DNA from: ZAX-1 sp046533095
GTDB taxonomy: Bacteria > Bacillota > Clostridia > Lachnospirales > Lachnospiraceae
DNA: 64,000 nt
Assembly: GCA_046533095.1 (NCBI GenBank)
Contig: JAJQRA010000023.1
Coordinates: 248,001-312,000 of the forward strand
Direction: 5' to 3'
In this document: piece by piece, positions 43,905 through 51,894 of the stretch
Layout: the number at the start of each line of letters is the position of its first letter
How positions within the stretch are numbered: position 1 is the first letter of the stretch
Notes under the pieces: generated by a model
What the model was told of the DNA's origin: nothing
The model's database searches: none
Seen by the model: only the letters and a program-made list of their open reading frames with translations
Position numbers and translations under genes: made by a program

Positions 43905-44533
43905 ATGCCATACGATTTTAAGAAAGAATACAAAGCACTCTATGCACCCTCCGCGAAGCCATCTATTGTGGACGTGCCTGAAATGGCGTTCATAATGGCG
44001 GACGGACAAGGAAATCCAAATACATCTGCAGAATATGCAAATGCAGTCGGGGCTTTGTACGGTATCGCCTACACCGTTAAGATAAGCAAAAAAAAAACAG
44101 CGGCGAAACGCCAGACGACTATTTTGATTTTGTCGTGCCTCCGTTAGAGGGTTTGTGGCAAATTGAAGGTAATTTTGCAACGCTCGACAAAGATAAATTC
44201 AAATGGACGAGCATGCTCCGTTTACCGGATTTTGTGACGGCTGACGTGTTCGAACTGGCGAAACGTACTGTCGCAAAGAAAAAGCCGGAACTTGACTTGT
44301 CTGTTGTGCGACTTGGAAAAATTACTGAGGGCTTATGCGGACAGATAACACACATCGGCTCGTATGATGATGAACCCGCGACAATCGCGGCACTAGGGAA
44401 TTTTATCGTCGAAAGCGGCTACCGAACCGACATATCAGATACACGCCGCCACCACGAAATATATCTCGGCGACCCACGTAAAACTGCGCCAGAAAAACTA
44501 AAAACGATAATAAGAAACCCTGTTGTGAGGTGA
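43905..44533 (+). CDS. GyrI-like small-molecule binding protein with A10 frameshift
   Basis: Two frames make a 209-residue GyrI/SOUL-type protein. The first reads MPYDFKKEYKALYAPSAKPS up to the run of ten A at 44088-44097; the second continues DDYFDFVVPPLEGLWQIEGN and MLRLPDFVTADVFELAKRTV, ending ESGYRTDISDTRRHHEIYLG. Changing the run to eight or eleven A joins the frames. Runs of nine or more A often permit transcriptional slippage, so the gene may still yield a full protein. GGAGGG precedes the ATG. Confidence 0.75.
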
Positions 44534-44537
44534 TACT

Positions 44538-45086
44538 ATGCCATTTACCATAGTCCGTCAGGACATTACGAAAATGAAAGTTGACGCAATCGTCAACGCC
44601 GCGAACACCGACCTCGCTATGGGCGGCGGCGTTTGTGGCGCCATATTCAAAGTGGCGGGAGCTCGTGAGCTTCAAACCGCCTGTGATAAACTCGCGCCGA
44701 TTCAGACGGGCGAGGCGGTCATCACGCCGGGGTACAGACTTCCCGCAAAGTACGTCGTTCACACAGCGGGTCCCATCTATCGTGACGGCAAGCACAGCGA
44801 AAAAGAGGAGCTCCGCTCCTGTTACCGAAACAGCCTGAAACGTGCCACCGAGAACAAGTGTGGCAGTATCGCCTTTCCACTGATTTCAAGTGGCATCTAT
44901 GGTTACCCGAAAGACGAAGCCCTCTGTGTGGCGACGGCTGCTATCGGGGAATTCCTCGCCGAGCATGAGATTGACGTTTATCTTGCAGTATTCGACAAGG
45001 CGACCTTCACGGTCAGCAAGAAACTGCTCGGCGAAGTTGCAAACTATATTGACGAGTATTACATTGAGGAACATCAAGAAGTGTGA
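44538..45086 (+). CDS. Macro domain ADP-ribose-binding protein
   Basis: A 182-residue macro domain. VDAIVNAANTDLAMGGGVCG is the ADP-ribose pocket with the NAAN motif, and FPLISSGIYGYP the second phosphate loop. Members remove ADP-ribose from proteins or hydrolyse O-acetyl-ADP-ribose. The gene follows the GyrI-like gene by four bases. A related form with a C-terminal helix-turn-helix is usual in Bacillota, and here its tail is out of frame (45078-45275), so this may be a shortened enzyme. Confidence 0.88.
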   Translation: MPFTIVRQDITKMKVDAIVNAANTDLAMGGGVCGAIFKVAGARELQTACDKLAPIQTGEAVITPGYRLPAKYVVHTAGPIYRDGKHSEKEELRSCYRNSLKRATENKCGSIAFPLISSGIYGYPKDEALCVATAAIGEFLAEHEIDVYLAVFDKATFTVSKKLLGEVANYIDEYYIEEHQEV

Positions 45087-45275
45087 CAAAAAAATGCTCG
45101 CCGTGGCTCTGGAATTAAACCTCAATGAGACCGACGACCTTTTGGAGCGGGTGGGCTACGCACCTTCCCGCAACCAGAAGTTTGACGTAATTGTCGAATA
45201 CTTCATCGTCAGTGGTAAGTACGACATTTTTGAGATAAACGAAGTACTGTTAAAATACGACCAGCCACTGTCTGG
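45078..45275 (+). pseudogene. Detached HTH-like tail of the macro protein
   Basis: MLAVALELNLNETDDLLERV, then KFDVIVEYFIVSGKYDIFEI and LLKYDQPLSG, is the C-terminal part that many macro-domain proteins of Bacillota carry (about 340 residues in all). An internal deletion has removed the middle, and the frame is shifted. The IS3 relic begins right after DQPLSG. Confidence 0.75.
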
Positions 45276-45857
45276 ATGGGTAAAAAATCTTTCCCCAATC
45301 CAGATATCAGAGGATGAAATATTAAAAAAAGCGACCGCCATATTCGCAAAAGAGCAGTAGCCAAAATCGTTGATTTTATTCAGAATAACCGAAACCGCTA
45401 CACGATATCCCAGCTTTGCAGTGCACTGAAATTTCCACGAAGCACTTATTATGGGGCTTTGACCCGTGAACCTTCCAAACGACAGCTGGAAAATGTGGGT
45501 GAAGCCAAAGGGGTTCTCCTTCACAGCGATTTAGGAAGCCAATATACAAGCCAGACATTTGAGCAGTATCTGTTGGAAAAGGAAATGCTCCATTCTTTCA
45601 GCAGAAAAGGAAACCCTTATGATAGTGCCTGTATAGAATCTTTCCATTCTGTATTGAAGAAAGAAGAAATCTATCGTCATACCTATCAAGACTTTAAAGA
45701 AGCAAGCAAGGCAATATTTGAATATATTGAATCTTGGTATAACCGTAAAAGAATCCACAGTGCAATTGATTATTTGACTCCACAGCAAAAGGAGGATAAG
45801 GAATTAAAAAAAGTGGCATAAAAATTTTCGACTTTTTTGTCCAAAGTATTGACATAG
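45270..45857 (+). mobile_element. IS3-family element relic
   Basis: OrfA ends as EILKKATAIFAKEQ at 45360. OrfB follows with RNRYTISQLCSALKFPRSTY and then, after an internal deletion, GVLLHSDLGSQYTSQTFEQY (third motif region with the Asp) and GNPYDSACIESFHSVLKKEE with the catalytic Glu, ending KKVA. The right end is TTTTTTGTCCAAAGTATTGA to 45857. The left end and first catalytic Asp are missing. The same right end occurs at 8385. Confidence 0.85.
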
Positions 45858-45872
45858 CTCCAACCCTGATGT

Positions 45873-46124
45873 AGTAAACGACCTGCTGTTCGCACTCGTC
45901 AGGTTGCAGGGCAGATATATTTTGCTAAGCGTGTCCTGTTCTATGCTTCAGAAAGATATGTCTCCAACTACGACAAAAAGGAAGCCATCGACAGGGAAAA
46001 TGCCGTCACCTATGAAACGCTGCGCCCGGTATATGCAATCAGCTAAAATGCTAGAAGATGGCATAGATCCCGCGTTTATTCAAAAATATACTGGACTAGA
46101 CATTGAGAAATTAAAAAAGATGTA
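45873..46124 (+). pseudogene. Rpn/PDDEXK-type transposase relic
   Basis: Pieces read VVNDLLFALVRLQG, then in another frame FAKRVLFYASERYVSNYDKK, and back to MLEDGIDPAFIQKYTGLDIE. These match PD-(D/E)XK nuclease-family transposases (Rpn-like) in order. Two frame changes make it a pseudogene. Confidence 0.75.
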
Positions 46125-46183
46125 AGTTGGAACATGATTGATCTATGAGGACGCCCAGTCTTTTTTCTAGGCAACGAAAGCCA

Positions 46184-46222
46184 AAAAAATCCACTCGCAA
46201 CTGTTGTGTGAGTGGATTTTTT
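46184..46222. terminator. Bidirectional terminator at the end of the catabolic locus
   Basis: AAAAAATCCACTC and GAGTGGATTTTTT are perfect 13-base arms with A/T runs on both sides, so it can end transcription in either direction. Confidence 0.9.
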
Positions 46223-46239
46223 CTTTTCCAATTTCTTAC

Positions 46240-46377
46240 TTCTTTGTCAAGTTCTGCAATAGAGCGTTTCGTTCGCCCCACAAATTCTACATTGGATTTT
46301 GCCAACTCTCCTTTGGAGTATAGAATATTATGTTCCATACCTGCTCTTAGGAGCAGTTCATCCATAAACGAAACCAT
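46240..46377 (-). pseudogene. C-terminal remnant of a second beta-keto acid cleavage enzyme
   Basis: GMEHNILYSKGELAKSNVEF, then VGRTKRSIAELDKEV, parallels the C-terminus of the enzyme at 48739 (GMEDNILFSKGELAKSNVDF). DNA identity is about 75 per cent over 100 bases. It is not a recent copy, so a distinct paralogue once stood here. Confidence 0.8.
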
Positions 46378-46398
46378 CTGACTTGTATTGATTCTTTT

Positions 46399-47334
46399 TT
46401 AAACAGAACCATAAGAATACGTTCTATCTGGTACATCATTTAGATCGTTTTCGTCAATTTCTGCAACACAGCGAACCATTGCGCCATCGCCCATGTACCA
46501 GCGGATAGGGAAACAGAAGAATCTAAATCGTTTGCCGGAAACCTTATCTAAATCCCCACCAAGGTTCTCAACTCCAACAATGCCGTGTCCCAGCAGTTCT
46601 TTGTGGCATGGCTCCCAAGTGCCCCAACAGCCGATCTCTTCCAAGTCGCCAAATTTTGCATCATATGCTTCTTTGCCATGAATCTCAATGTAAAGTTCCT
46701 TGTCAAATTCTGCGTATGCTTCGCGTCCAAACTGCTCCGTGTATTCTTCTGTGATTGGTCTGCCAGAAGCCCCTAGCAGGTTCATCCTCGTAGCGCCGTT
46801 GTTGCCCATAGCGGTGTGGAGCGGATGATCTAGTGCCTGTAAATCCATAGCGACACATTTTACCTTGTGCTCAACAAACCATTTTCCCGCTTCCACACCA
46901 GTGCCGCAGGAATAGTGGTAGTAGTCTTTTGAATCATCAAATTGACGATGCATTCCGGTATTTAGGCAAACTACCATACCCTCTAATTCTTCCGGTTTAA
47001 TATTAGCACGTTTACAGGCATCATCAAGATGGGCAGGTCCAATCAGTCCCCACTTTTCTATTTTAATTTCAAGGCAGATAGCATCTCCTGTGTATGCATC
47101 GACAGGCATCTCATGCGTATAGCGCGCTCTTTTGCCGTTAAATTCCTTTTCCATAACATGGCGAGGCGCATCGCAATGGGTGCCGGTATGCTGTACGCAA
47201 TCTATCCTCTGCGTCAAAACCCCACCTTTTGCCATGGTGTGCATAGAATCAATTACCGGTTTCGCGAAATATGGCCAACGTGGAATCTCTGCGCTAAATG
47301 GATGTGTTAAATCTACAAATGTTTTCTTTCCCAT
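46399..47334 (-). CDS. Cyclase-family metal-dependent hydrolase
   Basis: A 311-residue protein of the cyclase family (kynurenine formamidase fold). The metal-binding motif HTGTHCDAPRH is near residue 49, KFGDLEEIGCW is present later, and the end carries GDGAMVRCVAEI. The length exceeds that of kynurenine formamidase (about 210 residues) and fits the longer hydrolases that open cyclic beta-diketones, such as dihydrophloroglucinol cyclohydrolase. It is the last gene of the catabolic locus, 91 bases downstream of the SDR gene. Ring opening is inferred; hydrolase fold is firm. Confidence 0.85.
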   Translation of the reverse strand: MGKKTFVDLTHPFSAEIPRWPYFAKPVIDSMHTMAKGGVLTQRIDCVQHTGTHCDAPRHVMEKEFNGKRARYTHEMPVDAYTGDAICLEIKIEKWGLIGPAHLDDACKRANIKPEELEGMVVCLNTGMHRQFDDSKDYYHYSCGTGVEAGKWFVEHKVKCVAMDLQALDHPLHTAMGNNGATRMNLLGASGRPITEEYTEQFGREAYAEFDKELYIEIHGKEAYDAKFGDLEEIGCWGTWEPCHKELLGHGIVGVENLGGDLDKVSGKRFRFFCFPIRWYMGDGAMVRCVAEIDENDLNDVPDRTYSYGSV

Positions 47335-47425
47335 GATATTTTCTCCTTATATTGAACACTTGGCATTGTATTTTAAAATTTAATTTTGGGAGTTTTCGGA
47401 CAGCCTCCCATTATGTAGGATATTT

Positions 47426-48223
47426 CTAATTCCCCCAGTATCCACCATCAACCGGAATGTTTGCAGCGGTCATAAAGTTGGATGCATCGGAGGCAAGGAA
47501 AATTGAAATGCCCACAAAATCACTGGGTTCTCCAAGACGGCCAATCGGCAGCCTCTTTAAGAAATTTTGGTACACATTGTCGTCGTGGAACATCCACTCG
47601 GTCAGCTCGGAACGAAATACGGTAGGGTTAAAGGTATTGACTTGAATATTGTATTGTCCGAGGTCACAGGCAAGTGATTGTGCCATTAAATCTACACCGC
47701 CTTTTGAGGTACAGTAGCCTGTATAGCCTTTCATTCCAAATTTGCTTCTGGCAGAAGAGGTGATAACTAGTTTCCCGCCTTTGCCTTGTGCCACCATTTG
47801 CTCTGCAACATATTTAGCAAGCAGGTAGACGCTTTTCGTGTTTGCATCCATCACTGCTTCCCATTCCTCGGTACTCTGCTCCAGAATGGATTTTGCCTTG
47901 TTAAAACCATGGCAGGCACACAGAATGTTCACTTCGCCATAGGTATCCACAACATATTTGACTATCTTTTTCACATCTTCTTCTTTCGCTGGATCACCTG
48001 CGATATAGCAACATTCAGAGCCACCTTCTTTTAGCTCGTCAGCAATTTCCTGTAATTTTTGCTCGTTTCTGCCTGTCAGCACCACTTTTGCCCCTGCAAA
48101 AGCATATCCGGCAGCAATTGCACTGCCAAGGGCTCCTGTTGCCCCAGTTACTAGCGCAACCTTGCCTTCAATACGAAATAACGTCTCTACCTGTTTTTTT
48201 TCTACTTGAATCACTATACCCAC
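47426..48223 (-). CDS. SDR-family oxidoreductase
   Basis: A 265-residue short-chain dehydrogenase. The nucleotide loop TGATGALGSAIA is near residue 26, the basic pair in VVLTGRNEQ suggests NADPH, and ITSSARSKFGMKGYTGYCTS holds the catalytic Ser and the YxxxK. The Asn/Gly pattern ENINVLCACHG-like (NILCACHGFN) is present. Phloroglucinol reductases belong to this family, a possible role here. The start is uncertain: GTG at 48223 or 48214, both within a 74-base tandem duplication. It is followed by the cyclase gene. Confidence 0.88.
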   Translation of the reverse strand: MGIVIQVEKKQVETLFRIEGKVALVTGATGALGSAIAAGYAFAGAKVVLTGRNEQKLQEIADELKEGGSECCYIAGDPAKEEDVKKIVKYVVDTYGEVNILCACHGFNKAKSILEQSTEEWEAVMDANTKSVYLLAKYVAEQMVAQGKGGKLVITSSARSKFGMKGYTGYCTSKGGVDLMAQSLACDLGQYNIQVNTFNPTVFRSELTEWMFHDDNVYQNFLKRLPIGRLGEPSDFVGISIFLASDASNFMTAANIPVDGGYWGN

Positions 48224-48348
48224 ACTCTCCTTCTCATTTATGATTCGCTTATTCTACACATTTTCCTCTTTTTTTCTACTTGAATCACTATACCCACACT
48301 CTCCTTCTCATTTATGATTCGCTTATTCTACACATTTTCCTCTTTTTA
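48201..48348. repeat. 74-base tandem duplication over the SDR start
   Basis: Two adjacent identical units (48201-48274 and 48275-48348) cover the SDR ribosome site, start codon and first codons. The upstream unit also encodes a short decoy reading frame. Confidence 0.92.
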
Positions 48349-48699
48349 TTTGCTTTCCGGGTAATTGATGATTACCAACATACGTGCCGGCAAATTGCTT
48401 TCATTCATCAGGTACCGTCCCTCGTTTGGTGCAAAAGAAATGCTTTCGTCTTTGGCGATCACATATTTTTCCCCACTCTTATCTTTGACTGTCATCTCGC
48501 CCTCTAAAACATAGTAAACTTTTTCTAATGGGTTATCCTCGTAGGCATATTCTGCACCTCCCCCCGGAAGGAATGTGGATACCCCCACCCAGAATTTTTC
48601 TGCTTTGGTTTCCTCCTTGCCGTGTACCCGCATAGCGGTCATGCCGAAATGTCCGGGTGCATCATAGGATTTTAAGTCTTGATAGCTACGTTTTACCAT
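48346..48699 (-). CDS. Cupin domain protein
   Basis: A 117-residue single cupin. FWVGVSTFLPGGGAEYAYED and LEKVYYVLEGEMTVKDKSG give the first cupin motif region, and LMNESNLPARMLVIIN ends the barrel. The metal-binding His pair of motif 1 is not obvious, so it may bind a ligand rather than catalyse oxidation. It lies between the cleavage-enzyme gene and the SDR gene in the same operon, so it probably serves this pathway. AAAGGAT precedes the ATG at 48699. Confidence 0.82.
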   Translation of the reverse strand: MVKRSYQDLKSYDAPGHFGMTAMRVHGKEETKAEKFWVGVSTFLPGGGAEYAYEDNPLEKVYYVLEGEMTVKDKSGEKYVIAKDESISFAPNEGRYLMNESNLPARMLVIINYPESK

Positions 48700-48738
48700 A
48701 ATTTTTTATCCTTTCTCTGCTAGGTGATCGGGTTTATT

Positions 48739-49593
48739 TTAAGTATTGCCATGTAGTCCTAAAATTTCTCTTGCCTGCGCGGGAGTTGCTGTCTCTTTTC
48801 CGAACTCTATAATGGAACGTTTCGTTCTTTCCACAAAATCGACATTGGATTTTGCCAATTCCCCTTTTGAGAACAAAATATTATCTTCCATTCCAACCCT
48901 TACGTTTCCTCCAAGCGCCAATGCGGCATATAGGATTGGCAAATGCCCTTTCCCAATCCCAAGGGCACTCCAGGTAGAGCCTTCTGGAATTAAGTTTTTA
49001 AGGTAAACTAAATTCTCTACGGTTGCCGGCATTCCACCCGCTGCACCAAGCACAAATTGGAATTGGAGGGGTGCTTTTAGTACGCCTTTTTTTAGATAGT
49101 ATAAGGCATTATAAATCATCCCGACATCAAAAATTTCAATTTCGGGTTTTACCCCGGCTTCCTGCATTTTGTTCCCTAACTTTTCCAGAAATTTCGGACT
49201 GTTTTCAAATACGGTACTGTTCTGCCAGTTCATGGATCCGCAGTCATAGGAGGCCATCTCGGGCTTTAATTCTATAAATGGCTTCATGCGTACTTCTTCA
49301 TCAATTCCAATTCCACCGGAAGTAGTAAGGTTTAGTATGATGTCACAATCCTTTTTTGCCCTGATAAGCCCTACTGTTTCTTTAAACTTTTCATAATCCA
49401 TACTCGCATTATCTTCATCATCACGTACATGGATATGTGCCATAGCGGCTCCGGCTTTCCAACATGCATACACTTCATCTGCTATTTCTTGTGGCTTTAA
49501 TGGAATATAAGGCGTATTCTCTTTTTTTGGCCATGCACCCGTCGTTGCTACCGTCAAGACCACCTTATTGCTTAAACAGCTTTTGCTACTCAT
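48739..49593 (-). CDS. Beta-keto acid cleavage enzyme (DUF849/BKACE)
   Basis: A 284-residue TIM-barrel enzyme of the group that includes 3-keto-5-aminohexanoate cleavage enzyme and triacetate acetoacetate-lyase. AMAHIHVRDDEDNAS holds the zinc-binding HxH near residue 54; ASYDCGSMNW and GGMPATVENLVYLKN follow, with the C-terminal VRVGMEDNILFSKGELA. It should transfer a keto acid unit to acetyl-CoA, giving acetoacetate and a new acyl-CoA, or the reverse. Its neighbours fit a six-carbon diketo acid, but which keto acid is used is not predictable. Confidence 0.9.
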   Translation of the reverse strand: MSSKSCLSNKVVLTVATTGAWPKKENTPYIPLKPQEIADEVYACWKAGAAMAHIHVRDDEDNASMDYEKFKETVGLIRAKKDCDIILNLTTSGGIGIDEEVRMKPFIELKPEMASYDCGSMNWQNSTVFENSPKFLEKLGNKMQEAGVKPEIEIFDVGMIYNALYYLKKGVLKAPLQFQFVLGAAGGMPATVENLVYLKNLIPEGSTWSALGIGKGHLPILYAALALGGNVRVGMEDNILFSKGELAKSNVDFVERTKRSIIEFGKETATPAQAREILGLHGNT

Positions 49594-49657
49594 CTATTTC
49601 TTCCCTTCTTTCCTATTCGCTTATTCCTGCTCTTATCTAAAATCTATTTTTATACAT

Positions 49658-50599
49658 TCAATAGCTTCTGCTTGCCTTTAATTGTGTCAGCAATCTGTGA
49701 TGAAACGCTTCTTGAATTTCTTTTTTCTTTTCTTCCGGATAGGTAAAAAATCCTTCTCCACTCTTAAAACCGAGTTTCTTTTCTTGTACTTTTTGCTTTA
49801 ATATAGGGCTCGCCCATGTTGAATTGTCCATCACGGGCAATAGGTTGCCGCCGACTGTACTCCAGATATCGATTCCCCCAAAATCAGCCACTTCTAGCTG
49901 CCCAGCTGTAGCATAGCGAAATGCCGGACCAAATTTTAGTGCCGCGTCAATATCTTTTGGATCTGCCGCCTCCATTTCGATTAGGGAAAAGACCTCCCTT
50001 GCAATTGCCTGTTGAATACGATTGGCAACTAGGCCGGGTATATCTTTTCGTATCCTTACCGGACGCTTTTCAATCGTTTGATACAGTTCTTCTACTTCTT
50101 TGTATACGTCCTCTTTCATATTTCCGAAAAATGACAGTTCTACAAGCGGCATAATGTGAGCCGGATTATACCAGTGGCAAACTAGCGCTCTGGCTTTCCG
50201 CTGTGGACTTAACCTTGCGGTCATGCTTTCAAAGGAAAGGCTTGATGTATTGCTTGCAAAAATGGCATCCTCCTTGCAGAATTTGTCCAAATCGTCAAAT
50301 AGCTGTAATTTTAATTCCAAATCTTCTGGAATCGCTTCAATGATGTAGTCCGCATCTGCAACTGCCTGTTCATGATTATCATACAATGTGATGTTTCCAA
50401 GCGATGCATCAATATCAATCGGATATTCCATACCTTCCTTTTTCAGAAATTCGTATTGTGCCCGTATTTTATCCTTACAGCTACTTAATACAGCTTCAAA
50501 TGTTTCCGAAACATGAACCGTATAGCCGTACATTGCAAAACAGCCTGCAATCGCATGTCCCATGGTACCTGCCCCTATTACAGCAATTGTTTGAATCAT
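49658..50599 (-). CDS. 3-hydroxyacyl-CoA dehydrogenase-family enzyme
   Basis: A 313-residue NAD-binding dehydrogenase. GAGTMGHAIAGCFAMYGY is the Rossmann loop, SNTSSLSFESMT the NAD-ribose region, and CHWYNPAHIMPLVE the catalytic His. The HWYNP form, instead of the HFFNP of butyryl-pathway enzymes, is like carnitine dehydrogenase and other 3-hydroxy acid dehydrogenases. It should oxidise a 3-hydroxy group to the keto acid for the neighbouring cleavage enzyme. AAGGGG precedes the ATG at 50599. It may use free acids rather than CoA esters. Confidence 0.87.
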   Translation of the reverse strand: MIQTIAVIGAGTMGHAIAGCFAMYGYTVHVSETFEAVLSSCKDKIRAQYEFLKKEGMEYPIDIDASLGNITLYDNHEQAVADADYIIEAIPEDLELKLQLFDDLDKFCKEDAIFASNTSSLSFESMTARLSPQRKARALVCHWYNPAHIMPLVELSFFGNMKEDVYKEVEELYQTIEKRPVRIRKDIPGLVANRIQQAIAREVFSLIEMEAADPKDIDAALKFGPAFRYATAGQLEVADFGGIDIWSTVGGNLLPVMDNSTWASPILKQKVQEKKLGFKSGEGFFTYPEEKKKEIQEAFHHRLLTQLKASRSY

Positions 50600-50649
50600 T
50601 GCTCACATCAGCCCCTTTCACTTGCTGCATATTTTTTTATCCTTTTACC

Positions 50650-51057
50650 TCATGATTCATTCGGTTCTATCAATTCAATTAAGACCCCCGAGGGATCCCG
50701 AATAAATCCCATATATTCCCCTTCCATCAATACCGGCCCAAATACGATGTCTACTTCTTCCTTTTTGAAAAAAGCAAATGCATCGGCAATCTTATCAACG
50801 CGAAAACAAATATGTTTCGTTCCCTGGATCTTTAAATCCTCGTTGGGCACGAAACGCTCTTGGGGGAGCTTTTGGGTATTATCATGCTCAAATAGCTCTA
50901 TCATAAAATTCCCATGCTTTATAAATGCAACATTTGCCTGAAGTTTATCTTGATATTTCATACTGCATAGGGAAAAGCCTAAAATTTTGTTATACCATTT
51001 TATGGATTCCTCCATATTGGCCACACTGATACCTACATGTAATGGTTTTAGTTTCAT
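50650..51057 (-). CDS. VOC-family protein
   Basis: A 135-residue VOC protein like methylmalonyl-CoA epimerase and glyoxalases. LKPLHVGISVANMEESIKWY is the first module, FMIELFEHDN holds a metal-binding Glu, and FIRDPSGVLIELIEP the last Glu. Such proteins may isomerise or rearrange carbonyl intermediates. It is co-transcribed with the EthD-like and dehydrogenase genes, so a step in the same route is likely. The substrate is unknown. RBS GAGG precedes the ATG. Confidence 0.83.
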   Translation of the reverse strand: MKLKPLHVGISVANMEESIKWYNKILGFSLCSMKYQDKLQANVAFIKHGNFMIELFEHDNTQKLPQERFVPNEDLKIQGTKHICFRVDKIADAFAFFKKEEVDIVFGPVLMEGEYMGFIRDPSGVLIELIEPNES

Positions 51058-51078
51058 ACTGTACCACCTCTCTTTTTA

Positions 51079-51855
51079 TTAATAATACAGTTGAAATTTT
51101 TCTCTTACGAAATCATGTTCTGGAGATTCCAATAGGAATGTGCTAATAAATTCCTTTCCCGGAATCAAAAATGGATAGGAATCATGCGTTGCCCACGTTG
51201 GTTTGGTGTATGCCGGCGGATTTTTAATGATGGAATCTACCCAACCATTATTATTGTCATACCACATCTCCGACACTCTATGCCACTGTTTGAAAAACAG
51301 ATCTTCATGTTCTGCAAAATCGTCCTCTTCATTTCCTTTTGGAAGAGGCGGCCCATCTAGTTGATTTACTTTATAGCTAAAAAATCGATGTAGCCCCGGC
51401 TGCTTTTTTACTTCCGGAACGTGGACATTTAAATACCAATCTTCGCCCTCTTCGAAAGACACCCCATCCGGATATCGGAAAACAGTTACCCACCGCAATA
51501 TGGTATGGCTATCAAATGTATTCCCGCCGCCCAAAAAATCGTCCGTCGGCTCTGCCGGTATGTTTGCTATCACTGCATCACATGCCCCCGGCTGTGGGGT
51601 CATTGACAAAATACCTTTCATTCCTCTGCGCATGGAATTGTCCAATGCCCAATTTTCATGTACCCGATAATTATAGTATCCATAGGCTTCTCCGCCCGGC
51701 GGTGCAGGAACCACGCGATACAATAAATAGCGGACCATCCATGGGCTTTGCACTAATACCTCTGGAACGTGATAGCGCGTAAACCACCTTTCCAATGCCG
51801 GCCTGTCATTTTCATCATTTATCTTATGCACGATTAATAGTTTATTCATCTCCAT
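51079..51855 (-). CDS. EthD-like ferredoxin-fold protein, unknown reaction
   Basis: A 258-residue protein without a known domain by eye, but with two parallel stretches, KLLIVHKINDENDRPALERW and LRWVTVFRYPDGVSFEEGED, each followed by a HVPEV motif (YHVPEVLVQSP and NVHVPEVKKQP). This looks like two EthD-type dimeric alpha-beta barrel halves. EthD-like proteins often convert polyketide or aromatic intermediates. Its place right after Buk and Ptb and before the VOC gene argues for a pathway enzyme. AGGAG precedes the ATG at 51855. Confidence 0.65.
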   Translation of the reverse strand: MEMNKLLIVHKINDENDRPALERWFTRYHVPEVLVQSPWMVRYLLYRVVPAPPGGEAYGYYNYRVHENWALDNSMRRGMKGILSMTPQPGACDAVIANIPAEPTDDFLGGGNTFDSHTILRWVTVFRYPDGVSFEEGEDWYLNVHVPEVKKQPGLHRFFSYKVNQLDGPPLPKGNEEDDFAEHEDLFFKQWHRVSEMWYDNNNGWVDSIIKNPPAYTKPTWATHDSYPFLIPGKEFISTFLLESPEHDFVREKFQLYY

Positions 51856-51894
51856 GTTATTTTTCTCCTGTTTCCTATTTCGTTCGCCCCTTAT

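Noticed and set aside
42964..44180. Minus-strand genes opposite the DUF2200, Cdd1 and GyrI-like genes
   Set aside because: Long minus-strand frames exist, but they are out of phase with well-supported plus-strand families and lack ribosome sites.
46399..47334. Kynurenine formamidase in tryptophan breakdown
   Set aside because: The cyclase protein is about 100 residues longer than that enzyme and no tryptophan dioxygenase or kynureninase lies nearby; an oxygen-dependent route would not fit an anaerobe.
48739..50599. Lysine fermentation cluster (kce and relatives)
   Set aside because: A DUF849 enzyme is present, but lysine aminomutases, the diaminohexanoate dehydrogenase and the ammonia lyase are all missing.
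48739..50599. Carnitine breakdown via dehydrocarnitine cleavage
   Set aside because: Dehydrogenase and cleavage enzyme families would fit, but no betaine transporter or betainyl-CoA thioesterase is present, and the cyclase and SDR would be unexplained. Kept only as an alternative.
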